A DNA stretch of 64,000 bases, taken from Corbicula japonica (taxonomy: Eukaryota > Mollusca > Bivalvia > Venerida > Cyrenidae). This document shows positions 10,300 through 22,444 of the stretch, in pieces. The stretch lies in contig JAZAYU010000179.1 of NCBI GenBank assembly GCA_038501625.1, positions 434,001 through 498,000 on the forward strand. The letters run 5' to 3'. A program made the position numbers and the translations under genes. A model generated the notes under the pieces. It was not told where the DNA came from, ran no database searches, and was given only the letters and a program-made list of their open reading frames with translations. Every line of letters starts with the position of its first letter. Within the stretch, counting starts at the first letter, position 1.

Positions 10300-11665
10300 G
10301 TTGCGAAACCTGACAGAACGGAATGCATTGCCTATTCTTATAAGTTCCTGATGCGATGCACTAACCTGATAAATGATAATGAACAAAAAGCGTCATGTTT
10401 TTTCATGTATTTTTTAAATATATCGTTGTTACACTAAACTAAGTAATTTTTTATAATCGTAAGCTACCGATAAACTTGTTTCATTGTCATTTTAATGTAT
10501 ACAGCTGTTGCATTTTAGTATAAAATGACAAAAGGCGTGTGGTAGAACTCAAGATGGCTTTTGTATTTACAACTCGAAATTACATAAATTATTGATGGGC
10601 AGAATACAGAATAAATTGACCACTTTTCAGTTTTTGATAGTGTTGATGTTGTTGTTGTTGTTGTTGAAACCCCTCCCAAGGTGGCCATGTTTATAGTTTT
10701 GTGTGTAAAACATTACAGCGTGAGCATCTTAAGTACACTTGACTAGTACGTTATTTAGCAAAATTTAAAAAATGTTACACATAATAACACATACACTTGT
10801 TATGTTGTAGATTCTAAATTTATTTTACACTCGCCTATTCTGGGAACGACTATTCATCAAACTGACAAATGTTACAAACTCTTTGGTGACGACTACGCTA
10901 GACTGAAAACAATGCGTTTCAAACATCTCCTTGTGTTGAGTTTTGTTGGATTCCCGCGCTCTTATTAGAAAAAAGTCCTGTATCTATTTGATAATAATGT
11001 ACTCGATATTGTGAGTATTATTGAAACCTTATTCAACTTAAGCTGTACCGAAATTATTATATATGATAAAGTTTAAATGCAATGAATTAATTCATTATAA
11101 GATATAAAACATTAACACTTTATCACTAGTGATTAGACTTTTGTATAGGAGTTGAAGTACTTCACAGACGTTTAAAAAATAGTACCACAATTGTCGATTT
11201 AACATCGATTGTAGAATTATTATGATATATAATCTTTAAAAACTAATCTGATCAAGAAAACTGTCTTTCAAAACTTCAAGTATATCGCTAGGAGAAAACG
11301 TAAGGTTATGTTCCTTGAACCACCTATAAATTAAATGTTGTTAGAAAATAAAATGACATTGCGACACTACCAAATCATACAAACACGATAACGATTCAAT
11401 GAGTGCTATCGCCGCCCCTCGCATATCCTCTCTGTCTCAAATGAAAGCGAAAGAAATAAACACTAGGCAATATAAACACCGCGAATATAACCTACAAGTT
11501 TTAGCTTTCCAAAAAGCTAGTCGGTCATTAGCAAATAAATTAAAAGAATAAGTAGGTATGTAATCGTTCATGTATTTACTTTTGGACCATTGTAAGTCAA
11601 TGATATGGCCAGTTTTCTGTCGATCAAAGTCACACAGACTGTATCTGACAAACTATTTGTGAATT
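10300..11665. other. Non-coding stretch
   Basis: AT-rich; no exon chain or convincing ORF. Contains a short (TTG)n run near 10,645-10,665 and one half of a 24-bp inverted pair at 11,510-11,533. Confidence 0.5.
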
Positions 11666-11669
11666 TAGT

Positions 11670-11870
11670 TGATGTTTCAAGTTTCAAGTTTATTTCCATT
11701 TACATTTCTCTGTATGTACAAACATAAACAAGAGAACATATAAACATTGTACAATTCTGTTACTTTAAAGCATGCAAACAAAGTTGAACGGCTGATGTTT
11801 GATTTATTGAAACATGAAGAATACGTGTACGGGCTAAAGGCATCAATATAAATAATCATGTCTCTAGTAG
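11670..11870 (-). mobile_element. LINE 3' tail fragment
   Basis: On the minus strand it ends 'tggaaataaacttgaaactt' with a repeated 'cttgaaa' tail. The block 'atggaaataaa(c/g)ttg' is shared with the 3' end of the reverse-transcriptase element at 15.72 kb, suggesting a 5'-truncated relative. No coding part remains. Confidence 0.4.
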
Positions 11871-12829
11871 ACGTATTTTTTTTTCAGGACGTGTAGAAAT
11901 AATTACGTTGTTTAAGCAACAGCGAATCTGATGAATATGTTACATTAACGCGAATGCTCAAAGAGGTACCATAGAACTTTCCACAGTTGATACTTATTTG
12001 TACATTGAGAGAAAAGCTACGCTTATAATATTCAGTATTCATTACCAACATTCATAAAATGTAGTTTTAGTTGGTTCAGCAGATCTCGTCAAACTTGAAG
12101 TTGACGAGCGTTAAAAGACAGTAAACAATAACATTAGGATGCTGATGCATTTATTACTTTCACTTTAGCTTTATGCTGCTATTATCTTTTGTTTTTGTTT
12201 GAAAGATTTTCTGTAAAACTATTAAAGGAACTCAAGAAGCACTATTTGTATTTAAATTAATCTATCATCATAAAAATTGTCGTTATGCCACTGTTCTGAA
12301 AACAACTTTTTCTTTACTTTAAAGGCTGGTTTTGCATTCCTTGCAGTATATTCTAGTAGATCGCCCTTACATAGAAATGATAGTGCTTGTGTTGTCTACC
12401 TTACTGTACTTGTCAAAATAATGTTATCGTTTAGTATCCCAAGACCGAAATCAGATCCGTTATATTGCATGTGTATGGGGAAGCAGTCATTGGGGTCACG
12501 GGCATCCCCGGAAATCTTTTACAAGTAAAACTCAATTTGGATTGCAACTGCGACGAGTCCAACCGTTCACTATAGACCCCAAGAAGAGAACGCATAGATA
12601 TATGCGGTTTTGAGAGGGAATATGGGAATCAAAATAAATCAATTCGTATTTCGTTAATAATGCATATATTCAAGGGCAAGTTTTGAACTTTATGGCGGCG
12701 AAAGTTTTGTAACATAAATTGAATAGTTAAAGTTTAAATGATAAAAATACAGAAGCACGTATAGAATGGTTACCAAGTTTCTATTTCAAAACAATCGTTA
12801 CAGTTTTGTTTTCTTAAAATAGATTAAAA

Positions 12830-12920
12830 GGTCACTTTGAAAACCACCGAAGACGAAAAATGTGAAAATATTACAGGCTCGGTTTCATTGAGCCTGTTAA
12901 AGACTTTAAAGCATATCAAA
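12830..12920. repeat. Dispersed repeat family R2, copy 2
   Basis: 'ggtcactttgaaaaccaccg' and 'aggctcggtttcattgagcc' match the intron copy near 6,520-6,600. Confidence 0.4.
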
Positions 12921-13517
12921 AACATAAAATACCGCACCGTAATTAGAGCTCCAACTTGGATATCAAAAGGACAGGGAAATAGATAGATCTAAAAAAAACA
13001 TGGCAGTTTTTGTGCAACAAGCTCAAAACGAGGCACTTTTATGCAAATCTTTGAGAAAGAGCATAATACATGTATATAAATGTCCCTCTAAATGAGTAAT
13101 TGCGAATAAAAGATAAAATGTAATGTTCATAACTAATGAAGACATGGGTAGTCATCAAACCAACTAGGTTTAAACTCTCGCATCTCAGGTTATTTCAATA
13201 GTGCGCTCGTGAAATGCAAAAGTGTGTAATTATGGATTGAAATTATATTTCAACAAACTTGACTAACTAAGTACTTGTAACTGAGGTAACGTGTCGCCAT
13301 TTATCCTATAAATTGATATCAGACAAGTTCAATAAACAAAATCATTATTGATGCTTCCACGCTGAATGTGTAATCATAACCTCATGTGGCCATCCTAGTC
13401 GTTTATCTCTCTCGTCCGCAGCTTATTGGTCGTATTGATGACTGTCTTTTAGCGTAGCGCCGCCCAATTGACTACACTTATGATATTAGATAAAAATATT
13501 GCCAATGCTGATCTCCT

Positions 13518-13745
13518 ATGTTTACTTTAAACAATGGCCATGTCACATTCGCTAAACCTCCGATATCTTCTGATAACATTCACCAAATTTGCACTGGAAA
13601 TCGCAAACAAATGGCAAAATCGCTGATCCCCCCCCCCTTTTTTTACTTTAAACAATGATCACCTCACTTCGCTAAACTTCCGTTAACTTCTGAGAACATT
13701 CGCAACATTTGCACTGGAAAGCGCAAAAAGCAAAATCTCTCTTTA
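13518..13745. repeat. Two-copy tandem repeat, about 123 bp unit
   Basis: 'tttactttaaacaatg', 'cgctaaac(c/t)tccg', 'tttgcactggaaa(t/g)cgc' recur in the same order about 123 bp apart, split by a C-run then T-run at about 13,627-13,642. Confidence 0.7.
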
Positions 13746-14753
13746 AAAGACAATATTTTGACAATTAAGCAAGTTCTGAGCATTCGTTTCCTCCTAAATG
13801 CTTGTTTAAAACATCTCCTCGTTTACTATAAGCCTCTACTGTTTCACGACCGTATGTTTGGTGATTCCTACCACAAGAAAGAAATTTTTAAAAGTAACAC
13901 ATGGGTAGAAGTGTTCATCAATTTTCAAAGTCAATGCATGGACATGAGTTTTTTTGAAACCCGCATAATGTCATCTAACATGGCATACACTGAAATTGAC
14001 ATCATTAAAACTAACAAACAAAAACAGTAAATTGTGCGAGATCCACCAATATTAGAATAGTAAATTTAATAATTTGAGTCCCTGTCAGGCTGCTCATCCC
14101 CCCGCCCTAGGACAGTGACGAAATTTTGTTGTTGAACTCTAGATTTTGGAATACATTTTTGGTTGAAAGTGTATGCTAATGACCGACTAGCTTTTTGTAA
14201 ACTTTTGTTTACAGACAGCCTTTCCCGCAAAAGTCGGAGCGTGCTTGATTGGAAATTCCGACATTTAGAACAGGGAGAACTCCAATCGAGTGCGTCGGAA
14301 CTGTGTTCTGGCAGCGTTCTACCCATTCCATCGAAATAGGTGGTGTGAATCGGTCAGTGTTTTATACTGCACCAAACTGAAATATTTTTAGATACTGGTT
14401 TTTTTTTGCCATAAAATAAGATAATGGTTACATTTCAGTACTATGCCAAGAATTTCACCAACATAAATACCAGAAATAGTGTTATTTTTCAGTAAATTAT
14501 AAATATTGCTTTTTGTTGACTGATCTAAAAACTAGGAAAACTTAGTTGAACTATGAAGTATGGCTTTTAAGACCATTAGGAGTTCTTTAGACTTCAAAAG
14601 ATATAATAAACATGCAATTATGTAACACTTTTTATAAAAACCTATCATGATTCTGTTCCGACCTCCAATCTCACTCGTTTGGCAGATTCTTAGACTCTTT
14701 CTCCGTCGTTATCAGAAAATAAACGACTGTTGTAAACCAAACAACTAGATGCC

Positions 14754-14830
14754 TCTGATTGGCTTCTGGATTACGTCAAGCCTGTTCTCTGTATCTATTT
14801 AAAAAATTCCTCCAGCTTCTTATCAACTAA
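14754..14830 (+). promoter_or_regulatory. Promoter-like cluster before the gap
   Basis: An inverted CCAAT box (ctgattgg, about 14,754), a CRE-like TTACGTCA (about 14,772) and a TATA-like tatttaaa (about 14,798) stand in normal promoter order. Whatever they might drive lies next to or inside the gap. The motifs are short, so chance is possible. Confidence 0.25.
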
Positions 14831-15063
14831 GCCTATTGCTCATTACAATAATTCAACATAACACTTGATTAAAGAGTAAATATAAACCATTTGTAAAAAA
14901 GAAAAGAAGAGGTACAGCTTATACTGTATTAAACCAGCATCTAGAAGGTGTAAACGTCGCCCTGAACGACAGGATATGGCAAACAGTGTGCAGTATTTGT
15001 GCAACTCGAATGGTTAACATTTAAACCCCCGACGCACTACGCCAGCAGTGGTTACAAGCGTTG

Positions 15064-15563
15064 NNNNNNNNNNNNNNNNNNNNNNNNNNNNNNNNNNNNN
15101 NNNNNNNNNNNNNNNNNNNNNNNNNNNNNNNNNNNNNNNNNNNNNNNNNNNNNNNNNNNNNNNNNNNNNNNNNNNNNNNNNNNNNNNNNNNNNNNNNNNN
15201 NNNNNNNNNNNNNNNNNNNNNNNNNNNNNNNNNNNNNNNNNNNNNNNNNNNNNNNNNNNNNNNNNNNNNNNNNNNNNNNNNNNNNNNNNNNNNNNNNNNN
15301 NNNNNNNNNNNNNNNNNNNNNNNNNNNNNNNNNNNNNNNNNNNNNNNNNNNNNNNNNNNNNNNNNNNNNNNNNNNNNNNNNNNNNNNNNNNNNNNNNNNN
15401 NNNNNNNNNNNNNNNNNNNNNNNNNNNNNNNNNNNNNNNNNNNNNNNNNNNNNNNNNNNNNNNNNNNNNNNNNNNNNNNNNNNNNNNNNNNNNNNNNNNN
15501 NNNNNNNNNNNNNNNNNNNNNNNNNNNNNNNNNNNNNNNNNNNNNNNNNNNNNNNNNNNNNNN
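15064..15563. other. Assembly gap, exactly 500 N
   Basis: Unknown sequence. The round length suggests a scaffolding placeholder, so the true size and the order or orientation of the flanks are not proven. Confidence 0.98.
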
Positions 15564-15719
15564 ATTTTATTAATGTCCCTTAAAATTACTTATAACATAC
15601 AGTTACCATATTTCATTGTTTACTTAAATCTATTCATAGTGCATATGTATTAACACAACATCTGAAGATCATTTTTCCTAAGAGAATCAACATACCTTTT
15701 GATACTTTCTATTGAACAG

Positions 15720-17595
15720 AACACAACTTTATTTCCATCTCAGGCATACAAGTATGCAGTATGAGGAATAACATATTTACATATACTAATACTTCGAACG
15801 TGACCTATATACAATATAAACAACAAAACAAAAACAAACAAAGAACAGTCATGATAATTTGTCCAGGAGCTCGGATTTTTTTTTAAATTTAAATTTAAAA
15901 TTTAAAAGGGGAAAAGTAATTTGATTGAGATCTTTTTTAAGTATTAAAGGGGCGTTTGATTTATTTATTTTTATTTTATTTTATTGTAACGTATAAAAAC
16001 TTCAAGGACTAAAAACAGATAGAAAAAAAAAACATAATAACGAGGAAAGCAGTCAGACTAGGTTAATAAATGTGGGTAGGTTGTCATAGGTTTTATGCAG
16101 AAATATAAAACACCATAAGGCATATATACAAAACTAACATCAACAAACAGACATTGATAACATATAAAGAGAAAAGAGGAACAATAAGGGCACGAACTAA
16201 ACTTAAATCGTGGACATAATTAGCACATCAGTGTGACTATAAATTATCGTATACATATAGTAAACTAGAATTCATAGTCATTGAACTTAACATATATAAG
16301 CACGTAATCTTATTAACAAGCAAATTTACAACATGACAAAGTATAGATATGACGGTCTATAATATTATGTTAAAGAACAGTGAACAGAATAAAATAGACA
16401 TATATGCACGCAAACTATCATATGAGTTATATGTGAAAAAGGTACGTAAAGACTTTTCGTTTATTGCGGTCTTTTGACAGTATTCAAAATTTTTTGCACA
16501 AAAGTACTAAATTTAAGAAGTTTTTCGAAATTCGTAAGCGTCAGGGGGTAAGTTACTTTATTATCAGTGATTGAAGGGTTTAAAATATCGTTGATTTCAC
16601 GTCTGTTATTAGAGAAATATGTGCATTCAGTGAGATAATGTTCTTCGTTACCGATTTTATTAGAATTACAAAGAATGCATAGTCTATCTCTTTCCGCCGT
16701 ACCGTTCCATCTGCCAGTTTCTATAGGAAAGTTATGATTTGCAGTGCGTAGTTTCATAATAGGTATATATTTTGACATTGGTAATATTTTTAAATAGTTC
16801 TCAAATTCTAATTTGGATTTAAAAGACATATAGAATTTTCCTTTGTTTGACTGATTCATATTAGCATGCCATTGTTGTATGTTTTTCTGGATTAAACTTC
16901 GTTTAATTCTATATTTTATATTTTTCGATCTGATTGTACTTTGATTATGCCATAGAAAATTATTTTCCGTTACACTAAGAATTTCTTTGATTTTGGATAT
17001 CCATTTGAGCTCGTATCTGGCATTGTTATTAAGAAAATCATACATCATTTTTGAATATTTAGCATTATTGCTTGTAATTAATCTATTCCAGAATCCTATC
17101 ATTCTACTGTAAATTGCAATTGAGAGCGGAAATCTCTATGAATTTGTTCAATGGCATCTAAATTTTCATATCCCCAAACTTCACAGCCATAAGTAAGTAT
17201 AGGGACAATGGTGTGATCAAATAATTTTAAGACCAAATCGAGTGGTAGATCTGAGTTTCTTGCTCGAATATAAAGCAAATTCATGGCTTTTTTGGCTTTT
17301 CGATATTATTTTTGCGCGCATTTAAGAAAGACCCGTTACTAGAGAATATTACACCGAGATATTTATATTGTTTAACTATTTCTAACGTACTCTCACCTAA
17401 CAGGAACTTAAACCTTGATACATTCCGTGCTCCAAATATGATAATCTTAGTCTTGTTTACATTGACTTTTAGCTTCCATTGGGTACAATATTCATCAAAG
17501 GCGTGTAATAAATTTTTAAAAGTCAATTGCGTCATCCGAAATAATAACTGTGTCATCAGCATACAATAGAATATTGACTTTTACAAGACTTCATG
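15720..17595 (-). mobile_element. 5'-truncated non-LTR retrotransposon (reverse transcriptase C-terminal part)
   Basis: The minus-strand remnant begins at the YADD catalytic motif of reverse transcriptase (LLYADDTVIISDD, about 17,575-17,535), then a frame break, then the thumb-type segment WKLKVNVNKTKIIIFG...YKYLGVIFSSNG (17,281-17,562), TIVPILTYGCEVWG (17,099-17,284) and a C-terminal region with a Cys/His knuckle CILCNSNKIGNEEHYLTEC (16,461-17,102). About 700 bp of 3' UTR follows, ending near 'tggaaataaagttgtgttct'. The endonuclease and the RT fingers are absent, as expected for incomplete reverse transcription. Frame changes between the pieces show it is inactive. The RT style and terminal knuckle suggest a CR1/Jockey-like clade, but I cannot place it precisely. 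Confidence 0.75.
16461..17562 (-). pseudogene. RT C-terminal reading frames of the LINE remnant
   Basis: Three consecutive minus-strand frames (17,281-17,562; 17,099-17,284; 16,461-17,102) that overlap or abut by a few bases, so only single-base or few-base indels separate them. See the enclosing element for motifs. Confidence 0.7.
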
Positions 17596-17599
17596 TACA

Positions 17600-18130
17600 T
17601 TGCAAGGGTTAGAGACATAAATTCACAACACTGTCATCACAGCAGCAAAGCTGCAACTAAATAAATGAAATAAACAGGTAAATTAATTCTGTGTACATGT
17701 ACTTTTCATTTATCCTCATGTTTATGTATTTCAAATATTGTGTACACCTGAAAAAAGAAATTAAACGAAACCTTTTTTCACAACCATGGATGTCATCACA
17801 GCAGCACATAGCTCTTCAACTAAATAGAAAAAAAAAACACAAAAAACATGAAAAACATGTACATGATACAATTGTATGCATTATGATTTATCAATTAATC
17901 ATCAATGACATCATGTATTTATTTAAAAAGTCATCTAGTTTCAATAGAGGAGTAAAGAAACCAACTTTTACAACACTGACTGCCAAAACATCAGCGCAGC
18001 TGCAAACTACATCGACCAACAGGTAAATCAAAAGTGTCAATAATATTATGTACATGTACATTATAATTTCTCCTCATGTAAATATATATCTAAAATGTGG
18101 TGTCCTGTAGAGCTGATTGAATGAACATAT
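17600..18130. repeat. Degenerate direct repeats with exon-like edges
   Basis: 'tcatcacagcagca' (17,634 and 17,793) and 'aacaggtaaat..gtacatgtac.tt..tcctcatgt' (17,675-17,725 and 18,018-18,080) recur. The open segment 17,930-18,021 (ending TTLTAKTSAQLQTTSTN before gtaaat) could be an exon, but nothing joins it. Confidence 0.35.
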
Positions 18131-18471
18131 TTAACGTGTTTATTTAGAGCTAATTACGTAAGATATCAAAGATAGCCTAGCAATGTAGGATTTGCTGTAT
18201 ATTTGTGAAAATGTATCGCAAAAACTATTACCAATTCTAACTTTATCAATCTGTCACTTTGTACACAGCCATCATGGTCGTTTACAACATGTGTTATTCA
18301 ATAATGCACTGACCAATTGAAAAATACTTTACAAAAACTGGGTAGCATGACGTTTTATAAAAGGCCCTACGGTAAGCATAACTAAAGTTCATCCAATCAC
18401 TGGTATAGGAATGTTTAATTTGCATATATTTGTAAATATATACACGTGTGTTTTGTTTACGTCCTATTCAT

Positions 18472-19312
18472 TTATAGCCTAACACTTTTAATCTTCCGAG
18501 CCTCCTGTAGCGCTTTCATTCTATCGGAGGGGATAAGGTCTTTTGACAGATCAGAGTGAATGTCAAAACTCATCTCCCTTCCATCAATAAGCTGGGCGAT
18601 AACACGTCCTTCGTCCGTCCTCGCACTTTCTACCTCCGGTTTCGAAGACACGTTCTCAAGAAGCTTTGCGTTTTTCGTCGTGAGGTCTTCACGTATCACT
18701 AAAGAAGGTCCTTTTAGTTGTCTCCTGAGCTTGAGGACCCGTTTCTCCAGTGCCTTTGACACACAAATTTACATATCAAAAGGCGGTTGCCGTCTTTTTT
18801 ATACTGTCCTATTCTATGGGCGATGTCAATATCCGCCGGAGTTATCTTTGGGGTCATCTTCAGCTTTTCATTAACAATTTTAATCACATGATCTCTGCTC
18901 ATCTCTGCGCTTTCATTTTTATCCCATAGATTCTCACACTGCTGTTTCTGGTATATTGCTCAAGGTTATTAATTTTTGATTCGTGGTCTTTGAGCCAAAT
19001 GTCTCTATCTTTCAGCATTTCTCTCAAAGCTTTGTTTACTGCCACGATTTCGGCGTTGCTTTCAAGAGTTTTCTCTAATTTTATGTTCGAGTAACTCAAT
19101 TCTGTTTTCAGGCTTTCTATTTCCGTAATTTTTGCTTTAACCTGTCTTAACTGTTCGTAAACCTTGTCTATCTCGGACTTTATTTGAGTAGTGAAAGTTT
19201 CTTTCAATGTATAGCGGGCTCCAGTGTGACAATTTTCTTCTGTGACAATAAATTTTTCTTCTGTGACTGCACAAAAATTGTATTTACAGCACCAGCTTTT
19301 TGCTGCAGTCAC
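18472..19312 (-). pseudogene. LINE ORF1-like protein, C-terminal half
   Basis: Three overlapping minus-strand frames: 18,899-19,312 (coiled coil, then NNLEQYTRNSSVRIYGI), 18,714-18,902 (IVNEKLKMTPKITPADIDIAHRIGQ...) and 18,472-18,762 (KRVLKLRRQLKG...VIREDLTTKNAKLLENV). Coiled coil, then 'NNLEQYSRRxxVRIYGI', then 'DIxxAHRIG', then 'REDLTxxNAxLLxxxR/V' is the layout of RRM-type ORF1 proteins of non-LTR retrotransposons, which bind element RNA. Two frame breaks (near 18,905-18,925 and 18,750-18,770) make it non-functional. The N-terminal half seems to lie 5.4 kb away at 24,566-24,952, displaced by an insertion. Confidence 0.65.
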
Positions 19313-19654
19313 ACAAGCTTTTAGTTTTCAGTCACAGAAGAGTTTACTTTCCTGTCACAGAAGCCTTTGATTTGAACCAAAGAGTACAGTACATAGTGAT
19401 ATTTTGCCCAGATTCCGTATACGATGTAAAGGTCTATCAAGGATATTCCTATGTCGAGCAGGTTAATTGCGCTCAAACACCTTTCAGTACTAAGCAACAA
19501 TGTCAACTTTCCTGATTTTCCAACCTGTACATTTAACCAAAGTGACCTTCTATGAATAATTTAGAGATGTGTGGGTAATATCAAGTTGAATAAGAATTGC
19601 AGCTTTATTTCATTATTAATTAAAAATTATAATGATGACCAAGTCATATACGAT

Positions 19655-19925
19655 ACACTTCGTTGGCCTAGTGGTTGAGACTTCTGCCTTCGAATCTGCA
19701 GGTAGAAGGTTTGAGCTCCATATCGAGCATTCATTGTAGGATGGATGTTTTTTGTGGGACTTGTTCTGATACGGCCCCCTAGTGGGCCACAAGGGTTAAA
19801 TATTAATGGTTACTGACTTCTATACCCCTGGCACATGGCTATGGGTAGGTATTGGGAGGAAAATAGATCTTTAGTGTCTCATAAGTGAAATTGGCTGGCC
19901 CTAACGATAGGGTGACACAAAACCA
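19655..19925 (+). mobile_element. tRNA-derived SINE
   Basis: Carries a Pol III A box (TGGCCTAGTGG, 19,664-19,674) and a B box (GGTTTGAGCTCC, 19,708-19,719; consensus GGTTCGANNCC) at tRNA-like spacing, followed by about 200 bp of unrelated body. The B box has a C-to-T change, so it is more likely an old SINE than a tRNA gene. It sits downstream of the recombinase gene, inside the insertion. Confidence 0.65.
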
Positions 19926-20040
19926 TAACATATCTTATCAGAATTATTTTATTCTTGTTTTCTTTTAAAAATATGAACATTAATTAAACATATCATAATT
20001 ATACAGTCGTCTGATGGACAGTAAAATTGTGCAGATAGAC

Positions 20041-20645
20041 TTATTCCCCACTGAAACTATTAGTCCTCAAATTATTTCTCCTTTTTTTCAGAATCATGTT
20101 AGAAACCTTTTTAACAATTAGATGCCAATGACGTTTGTAGAGCTCTCCACCATTTTTAAAGCTGTTTTGTTTTGCCTTAATACAGTCTTTCATTGCTGGT
20201 GTCTTGTTTGAATAAATGTGATTTCCCAAATACATAGAGATTTCCTTGAGTTCCTTTTCCGTCCACCTCTGTCTTTGTTTCTTCTGGGCTTTTGCTGGTT
20301 TAATGGCTCCCCTTGTTTCATTTTCCTCTTCATCCTCTGTTTCTTCCATTATAGCTTCCTCAGCCTGGTCCCCAAAGTCATTTGTGGCCTGTGATGTACT
20401 AGCTTCATCTTGTAGAGGGTCACTGTCTGTTTGTTTTTTTTCAACATTTCCATGAATTCAACCTCATCCAATTTTTTTCCTACAAACTTCCACTGGAGAT
20501 TTAAATCCTGCATTAGTAAGATTTTCCCAATATTAACCCGTTCAATGTATGGAGACATGGTTCTGTAGTGATTCAAGTGCACTTTTGTAGTATGCCCTAA
20601 ATGTCTACACACTTGCTGTAACTCGTTTGGCGCCAGTTTCATCAC
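20041..20645 (-). CDS. Tyrosine-recombinase C-terminal exon with SANT-like tail (frame broken)
   Basis: Last exon of the gene inside the insertion, after acceptor cattttcag at 20,646. It reads VMKLAPNELQQVCRHLGH..., with the pattern LGH-x8-Y (H, then Y nine residues on, as in the His/Tyr pair of tyrosine recombinases), then IGKILLMQDLN. A run of 8 A on the minus strand (T at 20,434-20,441) shifts the frame. The continuing frame is acidic (DEEENE...) and ends with a basic, SANT/MYB-like helix set RWTEKELKEISMYLGN...ALKDC-type spacing...HWHLIVKKV, then stop at 20,041. A recombinase C-terminus followed by such a tail is familiar from Crypton-derived animal genes. The Arg/Lys-bearing catalytic core is missing upstream. 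Confidence 0.55.
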
Positions 20646-21217
20646 CTGAAAATGAAGCCAAGTAAATGTTGAACAAGAAGAATGTTTGAAGGATATCTAT
20701 CATGTTTCAAGAAAATCTTACAAAATTAATGGTGAGTTCTTTAAATTTAACTAAAGCTATCACTGAAAGTTATGAAATACCCCACATAGTACCATCTTGT
20801 CACCGGAAAATGGCGAGCAAAAAAGGAAGGAATGGCCATGTTGAGGGTGCATGATAATTGTTTAAAATAGGAAACAGAAATTATCAAACTGGTTTAAGGG
20901 AGTGAATAAAGCATTCAAAAGGGACTGTTACCATATTCATAATTTTGGTCCCTTGATTGTGAAAATAAGGGTAAAGGTCATTTGGTAAAGCAAAACATTA
21001 CTCTTTATGACCCCTAAGAAAGAGATCAAAGATGACCCATTAAAACTAAGAACTGACAAAAACACTGCTATGTTACTTATTGTTGTCTTTTTACCTGACA
21101 CAGTGTAGCCATATACTTCCTGATATTTCATATAAGCTCTAATTTTCTTCTAAAAGTAAAGCTAAAAATAAATCATAACACTGTAAGTAGTCTACAGTAA
21201 TATGCAACTATACATAC

Positions 21218-21298
21218 CATCTGATTCTGAAACGATGTCCATGTCTTGAGGTTCGTAGTTTGTACCAAGGCCAGGTGGTTTCTCAAGATTCAATGTAT
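21218..21298 (-). CDS. Recombinase-gene upstream exon (81 bp)
   Basis: Acceptor ...cgcttcag and donor gtatgt on the minus strand; phase 1-1; encodes TLNLEKPPGLGTNYEPQDMD.... It precedes the tail exon, but the phases (1 out, 0 in) do not match, so at least one exon is missing between them. Confidence 0.45.
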
Positions 21299-21484
21299 CT
21301 GAAGCGAATACCAAAAACTGTTTAATTTTCAACGCAAGTTTTGTGTTCAAAAATAATGTTCTTTTCTTTTTTAAAGCAATAAGTAATAATTACAATATTA
21401 AGATGTTAAACTACCGAGTTCTGTCCGTAAAGTTCACGCACCCTTCTAATAATTCAAATTTGGAATTGTCGCGTGCTGACTTAC

Positions 21485-21589
21485 CATGTTGTACACCCAG
21501 ATCATATGGTACATCCAAGTCGTCTTTAACACCTGGATCGTCTTGAACACCTGTCTTCCTGGAGACATGCTGCTCATTTTGCTCAAAAT
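21485..21589 (-). CDS. Recombinase-gene exon, VQDDPG type, copy B (105 bp)
   Basis: Acceptor ...tgttaacag, donor gtaagtcagc; phase 1-1. Encodes FEQNEQHVSRKTGVQDDPGV... ending YDLGVQH. It is a paralogue of the 22,990-23,130 exon; exon and donor-side intron sequence are both duplicated. Confidence 0.5.
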
Positions 21590-22148
21590 CTGTTAACAAA
21601 AAAAATATACAGAGTTCTTGACACAGAAACACTTCCTATTACCAGATAGTACTATTTCAACATTTCTACTAAGTGCTTTTTAGTACCAAACATTTTGAGA
21701 ACAAAAATTTGAATTTCAATTTGAATTATTGTGACCCACCACGTTAAAAGCTACCGTAGGTCAAAATTATTGAAATGCAGACATAAGCATAACAAGGGCA
21801 ATTCCTAAAACCATTCACTAAACTTTTCTCAGTGCTTGATAATATATAAAGAGCTCCAAGTCCAAACAAGGACAGATAACTTCACAAAAATGGGTGACAG
21901 GGTAAACGCTCTCATACCGTACAACAGGTTTTTTTGTTGCTGTAAAAGTTTAAGGATTAGATGTAAATCAAATGATTAAATATTATGCAAGATTTATTTT
22001 AACGAATTAAAAGGTTATGTCTATTAACTAGCATTATGTGGCAAATTTATTTGAGGTCAATTTTTACGAAATTTTGTTGGTCCTTAAAAAATAGTAAGAA
22101 TTTGCAACATGTAAAAAATCCCCGTTATATCATAAAAAATATCCTCAC

Positions 22149-22283
22149 CTGACTCTGACACTGATTCCTCACTTTGATTGGAATTGAAGTCAGGATCTCT
22201 CCCACTGTCATCACAGTCCATGCTGTCCTCATAACTGTCACTCCAACTGTCAGACACATCACTGACTTCCATCATCACAGCAG
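22149..22283 (-). CDS. Recombinase-gene acidic exon (135 bp)
   Basis: Acceptor ccattgtag, donor gtgagg; phase 1-1, joining both neighbours. Encodes MMEVSDVSDSWSDSYEDSMD..., a Ser/Asp/Glu-rich stretch like the acidic N-terminal regions of large recombinase-family proteins. Confidence 0.5.
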
Positions 22284-22444
22284 CTACAATGGTAATGACA
22301 ACTTTTTAAAAATATTTTCAGCACTCCTGTTATCCTCATTTTAGGATACTTTCTGGAACTCGACACAATACTGGTCACAAAAACAGTCCTACAAACTCAA
22401 GAGGATGTAGAACATATCATTCACATCTATTCTAAAAGATCCAA

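Noticed and set aside
9607..10386. Long frames of Glu-Arg or Ser-Leu repeats on both strands
   Set aside because: They are translations of (GA)n microsatellites and have no independent coding evidence.
14999..15653. Long open frames across the gap
   Set aside because: They consist of N translated as X; there is no sequence to support them.
19655..19730. Functional tRNA gene
   Set aside because: A and B boxes are present, but the cloverleaf stems cannot be paired convincingly and a SINE-like body follows.
20645..21218. Recombinase core exon, including the open stretch at 21,075-21,160 (KYQEVYGYTVS)
   Set aside because: No frame shows the Arg-containing core motifs, and the best candidate exon hits a stop in the incoming phase.
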